Assembly: GCF_009707865.1 (NCBI RefSeq)
Contig: NZ_WMBA01000073.1
Coordinates: 1 to 40,187, forward strand
DNA length: 40,187 bases
Reading direction: 5' to 3'
Source of the DNA: Amycolatopsis pithecellobii
GTDB taxonomy: Bacteria; Actinomycetota; Actinomycetes; Mycobacteriales; Pseudonocardiaceae
Both the position numbers and the translations under genes were made by a program. Below the pieces are notes generated by a model. The model ran no database searches and had not been told where the DNA came from. It worked only from the letters and a program-made list of their open reading frames with translations. Below, piece by piece: positions 35,685 to 40,187 of this stretch. Every line of letters begins with the position of its first letter. The stretch's first letter is position 1.

Positions 35685-36128
35685 GTGGCAGATGACGACG
35701 AGATCGTGACGTGGTGGGGCCTGGTCATCGAGGGCTACGTCGCGACGCAGGACAAGCTGATGGGCGAGATCGCGAAACGGTTCGGGCTGTCGCCCGCGCA
35801 GTTCGACATCATGCTCCGGCTTGTCCGGACCCCCGGCTACCAGATGTCGATGACCAAGCTCGCCAACGAAGCGGCGTTGTCCAGTGGCGGGTTCACGAAG
35901 GTGGCCGACCGGCTGGAGAAGGCGGGCCTGATCGTGCGCCGGCCGAGCCGGGACGACCGCCGGGTGACGTATGCGTGCCTCAGCGAACATGGCCGGACGA
36001 TCGCCAACAACGCACGCCGGACGTGTGCGGCGATCCTGCGGCAGCGGGTACTGGAGCCGCTCGGGTCCGATGCCTCGAAGGCGCTGGCCGAAGCCATGCG
36101 GACTCTGCGGGAGGTCAACAAGGAGTAG
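35685..36128 (+). CDS. MarR family regulator (MhqR-like position)
   Basis: A 147-residue winged-helix regulator with LTKLANEAALSSGGFTKVADRLEKAG as helix-turn-helix region in family terms (visible core ALSSGGFTKVADRLEKAG), and wing RRPSRDDRRVTYACLSEHG. It likely represses the divergent ring-cleaving dioxygenase and responds to a quinone or aromatic compound. GTG 35685 is chosen for its position just after the -10 at 35673-35678. No ribosome site precedes it, supporting leaderless translation. Confidence 0.9.
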   Translation: MADDDEIVTWWGLVIEGYVATQDKLMGEIAKRFGLSPAQFDIMLRLVRTPGYQMSMTKLANEAALSSGGFTKVADRLEKAGLIVRRPSRDDRRVTYACLSEHGRTIANNARRTCAAILRQRVLEPLGSDASKALAEAMRTLREVNKE

Positions 36129-36199
36129 TCGCGCGACCCAGTTGCCTCTTCCGCGCCGGCGCGCGCACGATGGGTTGACACCACGTCTGAGGAGGGAAA

Positions 36200-36580
36200 A
36201 TGCTCACCGGAACGAACATCGTCACGATGCTTCCCGTCCAAGACACCGACCGCGCGGCGCGTTTCTACAGCGGCGCGTTGGGCCTGCGGGAGATCGCCCC
36301 CGGCCCGGATGGCACCCGCCACTTTGAAGTGGGTGGCCACAATGTCATTGGGCTGCGCCCACTGCCAGACGCGAAACCCAGCGAGAACACCGCGTTGAGC
36401 TTCGAGGTCAGCGATATCGCCGGCGAAGTCGGTGAACTGGAAGGCCGCGGCGTCACCTTCCTCGACTACGACACTCCCGAGCTGCACACCGAAGGCCACA
36501 TCGCCACGTTCGGCGGCGAAAAGGCCGCGTGGTTCACCGACAGCGAAGGCAACTACCTCTGCCTGCACCAGCCGCAGTAG
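36200..36580 (+). CDS. VOC family protein (glyoxalase/bleomycin-resistance fold)
   Basis: A 126-residue single-module VOC protein of normal length. NIVTMLPVQDTDRAARFYSGALGLRE and the C-terminal AAWFTDSEGNYLCLHQ are typical. Metal and substrate are unknown; members range from isomerases to dioxygenases and binding proteins. The ATG at 36200 is preceded by GAGGAGGG. It lies 71 bp after marR on the same strand and converges on the amidohydrolase gene across 20 bp. Confidence 0.9.
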   Translation: MLTGTNIVTMLPVQDTDRAARFYSGALGLREIAPGPDGTRHFEVGGHNVIGLRPLPDAKPSENTALSFEVSDIAGEVGELEGRGVTFLDYDTPELHTEGHIATFGGEKAAWFTDSEGNYLCLHQPQ

Positions 36581-36600
36581 TCCGCTGGGCCGGGCCCTCA

Positions 36601-37458
36601 CTAACTTCCCAGCCCAGGGAACAACTTTCCGGCGTTCCCGGCCAGCACGTCCGTCAGCACGTCGTCCGGTAGTCCGAGCGACGCCAGCGCCCGGACATTG
36701 CGTGCCGCACCGGGAACGCCGGGCCAGTCCGTGCCGAACACGAATTTTCCGGCCAGACGCACGAAATCGAACCGCGCGTAGTACTCCGGCAATTTCGCAG
36801 GCGGCAGCCCGGCGAGGTCCAGCCACACATTTTCCTTTGCCAGCGCCAAGAAGGCGGCGACGTCGTACCACCACCCGCGGCCGCCATGCGCGAACACGAA
36901 GTTCACGCCTGGAAAATCTTCGACCACATCGGACAGTAACTCGGGATTGCCGAAACTCGTTCGCGCGCCGGGAAAACTGCTCGTGCCCGAATGCAGGATC
37001 ACCGGCACACCGCGTTCGGCGCACACCTGGTACGCGCTGTACAACTCCTTGTCCGCAGGGGAAAAGGCGCCATGCACCGGATGGATTTTCAGCGCCACCG
37101 CGCCGAGCGCCAGCTGCCGCTCCACCTCCGCGGCCACCGGATGGTGCAGGTACGGGTTGACGTTCGCGACCAGCCGGAACCTGTCCGGGTTGAACCGCGC
37201 CAGCGGCAGGTTGTCCTCGATCGGCTGGATACCGGTCGCACGCGGGCTGTACTCGCTGAACAGCAGCACGCGGTCAACGCCCTCGGCCTCGAACAGCGCG
37301 TCGAGCGCGGACGGTACCGGGTTTCCGTTCTCGTCATAGACCGAACGCCAGTCATGTGGCCCGGAGAACCTGTCGGCCCACTCCAGCCACGCCGGTTTCA
37401 GCGTGCTCAGCCGCGGCACGTGCACATGCGCGTCCACGACCGTCCTGCCGTCGATCAT
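36601..37458 (-). CDS. amidohydrolase-2 family protein (metal-dependent hydrolase/decarboxylase)
   Basis: A 285-residue TIM-barrel protein of the amidohydrolase_2 group. Metal motifs in order: DAHVHV (residues 9-14), KIHPVHG, HSGTSSFPGA, FAHGGRGWW, and GTDWPG with the catalytic Asp. Relatives are decarboxylases such as ACMSD or lactone/ester hydrolases. Its ATG overlaps the benzoate-CoA ligase stop by 4 bp, so it is coupled to the box pathway. A step there is plausible (for example acting on a ring-opened product), but this is inference. Confidence 0.88.
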   Translation of the reverse strand: MIDGRTVVDAHVHVPRLSTLKPAWLEWADRFSGPHDWRSVYDENGNPVPSALDALFEAEGVDRVLLFSEYSPRATGIQPIEDNLPLARFNPDRFRLVANVNPYLHHPVAAEVERQLALGAVALKIHPVHGAFSPADKELYSAYQVCAERGVPVILHSGTSSFPGARTSFGNPELLSDVVEDFPGVNFVFAHGGRGWWYDVAAFLALAKENVWLDLAGLPPAKLPEYYARFDFVRLAGKFVFGTDWPGVPGAARNVRALASLGLPDDVLTDVLAGNAGKLFPGLGS

Positions 37459-39017
37459 GCCAGCGCCCCCGGGCGCAATGCGTCGCGAACTTGCTCGCGA
37501 ATGATGTTCCGGCGGATCTTGCCGGTCGCGGTTTTCGGCAACTCGGTGACCATGACGATGGCACGTGGCCGCTTGAACGAAGCCATACCCTCACGGCAGA
37601 ACTCGATCAACGCGGCCGGATCGACGGCCCGGCCCGCTGCCGGAACCACACAGGCAACGGGTTTGTCGATCCCGTCCTCGTCGGGCGCCGCGACCACGGC
37701 GACCTCGGCCACGTCGGGATGCCGCAGCAGCCGTTGCTCCACTTCGGACGGTGACACCCAGATCCCGCCGGCCTTGAGCATGTCGTTGAACCGGCCTAGA
37801 CAGGTGTAGGTGCCATCGGGATTGCGGACATAGCTGTCCCCCGTGCGCAACCATTCCCCTTGGAACACACGCTTCGAGGCCTCGTACCGGCTCCAGTAGC
37901 CGAACGCCGTCGAAGGTCCGTGGACGAACAACTCTCCCGGCTCGCCTACGGCCTCGATCGGCGTGCCCATGGTGTCGCGGATTTCCAGGTCGTATCCCGG
38001 CACCGCGGTGCCGGTGCTGCCGGGCACGACCGCACCGGGACGATTCGACAGGAAGATGTGGAGCGCCTCAGTGGAGCCGAGACCGTCGAGAATCTCGACG
38101 CCGAACCGCGCCCGGAACCGCTCGAACAACACCCCGGGCAGCGGCTCGCCGGCGGAAACCGCCTGGCGCACCGAGGAAAACGTGTCGTCCGGGATATCGC
38201 TGGCCAGCAGCGCCGAGTAGAAGGTGGGGACGGCGAAGAACAGCGTCGGCCGCCGCGTGCTGACCCGGTCTGCGACCAGCTGCGGCGACGGACGGCTCGG
38301 CTCCAACACCGAACAGGCTCCGGCCGACAGTGGGAAGAAGGCGGAATTGCCGATCCCGTAAGCGAAGAAGAGCTTCGCCACGGAGAAGAACCGGTCATCG
38401 GCACGAACACCGAGCACGGCACGGGCGTAGGTTTCGCACACCGCACGGATGCTGGCATGCCGGTGCATCGCCCCCTTGGGCTCACCGGTGGTGCCCGAAG
38501 TGTAGAGCCACAACGCGGGCGAATCCTCCCAGGTGCTGAACGGCCGTCCAGGGTCTGATGTGGACAGTTCAGTCCAGTCATGCGTGTCCACCCCGGGGAA
38601 GTCCAGCGGGTTGGCGCGGTCGAGGATCACCGCGGAAAGCTCGGGGGCCAGCGTCACGGCCTCGCGCGCTGCGGTGGTGAACTCCGTGGACACGCACAGC
38701 ACGCGAGCCCGTGAATCGGCCAGCACCTTGCCGAGTTCCTGCCCGGTGACCATTGTGGACACTGGCACCGGTACCGCGCCCGTGTACATCGCACCGAGAA
38801 TGCCGGTGAGCAACTCCACCCCGTCGACCATGCACAGCATCACGCGTTCTTCCGGCCGCACGCCGATCGCGGTCAGACCGCCCGCGACACGATGTACCGC
38901 GTCGGCGAGCTGCGCGTAGGTGAGTGTGGCGGACGGGGTGACGACCGCGGTCCTGCCGCCGTTGCCGTCCCGTAAATGTCTGTCCAGCAAGTAATCCGCC
39001 GCGTTGAACCCCGCCAT
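37455..39017 (-). CDS. benzoate-CoA ligase family protein
   Basis: Adenylate-forming enzyme that should make benzoyl-CoA (or a substituted analogue) from benzoate, ATP and CoA. 520 residues: A3 motif LYTSGTTGEPKG, FFAYGIGNSAFFPL (benzoate-CoA ligase-type aromatic pocket region), A5 DGLGSTE, A7/A8 GEWLRTGDSYVR and A10 lysine in PKTATGKIRR. The ATG at 39017 has AGAGG 5 bases upstream. It follows boxB by 13 bp, so the enzyme that makes benzoyl-CoA and the one that epoxidises it are in one operon. Confidence 0.92.
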   Translation of the reverse strand: MAGFNAADYLLDRHLRDGNGGRTAVVTPSATLTYAQLADAVHRVAGGLTAIGVRPEERVMLCMVDGVELLTGILGAMYTGAVPVPVSTMVTGQELGKVLADSRARVLCVSTEFTTAAREAVTLAPELSAVILDRANPLDFPGVDTHDWTELSTSDPGRPFSTWEDSPALWLYTSGTTGEPKGAMHRHASIRAVCETYARAVLGVRADDRFFSVAKLFFAYGIGNSAFFPLSAGACSVLEPSRPSPQLVADRVSTRRPTLFFAVPTFYSALLASDIPDDTFSSVRQAVSAGEPLPGVLFERFRARFGVEILDGLGSTEALHIFLSNRPGAVVPGSTGTAVPGYDLEIRDTMGTPIEAVGEPGELFVHGPSTAFGYWSRYEASKRVFQGEWLRTGDSYVRNPDGTYTCLGRFNDMLKAGGIWVSPSEVEQRLLRHPDVAEVAVVAAPDEDGIDKPVACVVPAAGRAVDPAALIEFCREGMASFKRPRAIVMVTELPKTATGKIRRNIIREQVRDALRPGALA

Positions 39018-39030
39018 CGGAGCCTCTTTT

Positions 39031-40187
39031 CTAGAGGTACACGTACTCGTAGTCGAAGGGCTTGCCGTTGATTCCCTGCCGTGGTGGTGCAACCCAGCTC
39101 GCGATCTTCCCGCGCTCGTACACAGGATGCATCAGCGATCGGACGAATGCGAGGTCCTCGCTGGTCGGAAGCCAGTGGTTGCGGCCGCGCTGCCAACTTT
39201 GCTCGTCCACGATCGTCCCGTCCGGAGTGATGTGGTGGCCGGAGTTTATGCCCACATCGCGGTTGAAACCAGGATGCGGCAACGCGAACCGGAACGAAAT
39301 CCCGGCGTCGTCGAGGATCCTGTTCCACCGCTTGACCCCGGACTGGCAGTCGTCGATGTACTCCCCGCGAAGATCCAAGTTGAGCAGCAGGATCTTCTGC
39401 ATCTCCTCGGTTTCCCACGTGCCGTCGTCGTGGGGTCGCTCCAGCACGGCGCTGTCGTCGGTGAGCCGGTGGTCGTCGCGGCGGCGCGGTTCGAGCCAGC
39501 GGCCTTTGAGTCCGGCGGTGTAGTAGTTGGCGGCGTTGGTGGAGGTTTCGCTGCCGAAGAGGTCGAGTGAGACGCTGTAGTGGAAGTTCAGGTAACGCTG
39601 GATGATCTCCAGCGGGATACCGCCGTATCCGGTGATGTCGGTGGTGTCGTGTTCGCGGATCAGTTCCGCGGACCGGTGCACCACGCGGTCGATCCCGGTG
39701 GTGCCGACGAACATGTGGTGTGCTTCTTCTTTGAGCATGAACTCACACGTGCGCGACAGCGGGTCGAACGCCGATTCCTTGAGCGTGCCCAGCTGATATT
39801 TCCCGTCGCGGTCGGTGAAGTAGGTGAACATGTAGAAGGCAAGCCAGTCGGCGGTCTCCTCGTTGAACGCGCCGAGGATGCGCGGCGCGTCGGGGCTGCC
39901 GGAATTGCGGTACAACAACGCTTCCGCCTCATCACGGCCCTCCCGACCGAAGTAGGCGTGCAGGAGATACACCATCGCCCACAAATGCCGGCCCTCTTCG
40001 ACGTTGACCTGAAACAGGTTCCGCAGGTCATACAACGACGGCGCGGTCAGCCCCAAGAGTTTCTGCTGCTCCACCGAGGCCGGTTCGGTGTCACCCTGCA
40101 CCACGATGAGCCGCTGCAGATCCGCCCGGTACTCCCCCGGCACCTGCTGCCACACCGGCTCCCCCTGATGGTCACCGAACGCGATCC
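39031..40187 (-). CDS. boxB: benzoyl-CoA 2,3-epoxidase subunit BoxB (cut by right edge)
   Basis: Di-iron oxygenase component that epoxidises benzoyl-CoA with reductase BoxA. 385 codons are visible; the start lies outside, and about 90 residues are missing relative to a family length near 475. Two di-iron motifs are present: EEGRHLWAM and EEAHHMFVG, both E-x-x-H, with the linker NEETADWLAFYMFTYFTDRDG. The C-terminal region (YNPGGxNS-like HPGFNRDVGINSG) and terminal PFDYEYVYL agree with BoxB. The usual partners boxA and boxC are expected beyond the right edge. Confidence 0.94.
   Translation of the reverse strand, partial: IAFGDHQGEPVWQQVPGEYRADLQRLIVVQGDTEPASVEQQKLLGLTAPSLYDLRNLFQVNVEEGRHLWAMVYLLHAYFGREGRDEAEALLYRNSGSPDAPRILGAFNEETADWLAFYMFTYFTDRDGKYQLGTLKESAFDPLSRTCEFMLKEEAHHMFVGTTGIDRVVHRSAELIREHDTTDITGYGGIPLEIIQRYLNFHYSVSLDLFGSETSTNAANYYTAGLKGRWLEPRRRDDHRLTDDSAVLERPHDDGTWETEEMQKILLLNLDLRGEYIDDCQSGVKRWNRILDDAGISFRFALPHPGFNRDVGINSGHHITPDGTIVDEQSWQRGRNHWLPTSEDLAFVRSLMHPVYERGKIASWVAPPRQGINGKPFDYEYVYL

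Noticed and set aside
36175..36180. TTGACA before the second VOC gene as a -35 box
   Set aside because: It lies only 20 bp before the ATG and overlaps the space needed for the ribosome site; no -10 can fit.

Overview
The window is high-GC actinobacterial chromosome with dense genes, frequent GTG and TTG starts and many 4-bp start/stop overlaps. A DasR-type GlcNAc regulator with its dre operator, an ectABCD operon, actinobacterial PssA/Psd phospholipid genes, DUF3263/LytR_C genes and a box benzoyl-CoA locus together suggest a Pseudonocardiaceae member, most likely Amycolatopsis or a close relative. That assignment is an inference; no rRNA is present. No prophage, insertion sequence, CRISPR array or tRNA was found.

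Layout. 1-1781 (minus): AIM24-like protein, cold shock protein and the N-terminal part of a Ser/Thr kinase cut by the left edge. 1848-12312: moeA, a GlsB-type membrane protein, psd and pssA, then a CDC48-like double AAA ATPase, a LytR_C protein, a DUF3263 protein and def. As I recall it, this order resembles Mycobacterium tuberculosis Rv0429c-Rv0438c. A divergent module (CPBP protease plus small membrane protein versus a NarL-type two-component system) sits inside it at 5407-8498. 12313-12729 has no intact gene, only an Excalibur-domain remnant. 12730-13644 is a trypsin/PDZ protease.

13689-20546 is a thiamine locus with two TPP riboswitches. One precedes thiC-thiD-thiD2 (plus); the other precedes thiO-thiS-thiG (minus), with thiE diverging from it. 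A MarR gene lies between the two arms.

20543-25814: a proline/serine-rich membrane protein, a DHA2-type MFS exporter translationally coupled to dasR, and, across a dre site, an SIS-domain aminosugar-phosphate enzyme coupled to a BadF-type GlcNAc kinase. 25783-28858: DUF3159 membrane protein, SGNH hydrolase, and a coupled pair of unknown genes (a nucleotidyltransferase-like protein and a partner). This pair is the best candidate here for an undescribed system, but its function cannot be read from sequence.

29069-32228 (minus): ectA-ectB-ectC-ectD, for ectoine and 5-hydroxyectoine. 32535-34494: Abi-alpha/DUF4393-like protein, LapA-like protein and a SAM methyltransferase. 34622-36580: ring-cleaving dioxygenase (VOC fold) divergent from a MarR gene, then a second VOC protein. 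36601-40187 (minus): boxB (cut by the right edge), benzoate-CoA ligase and a coupled amidohydrolase, indicating aerobic benzoyl-CoA epoxidation.
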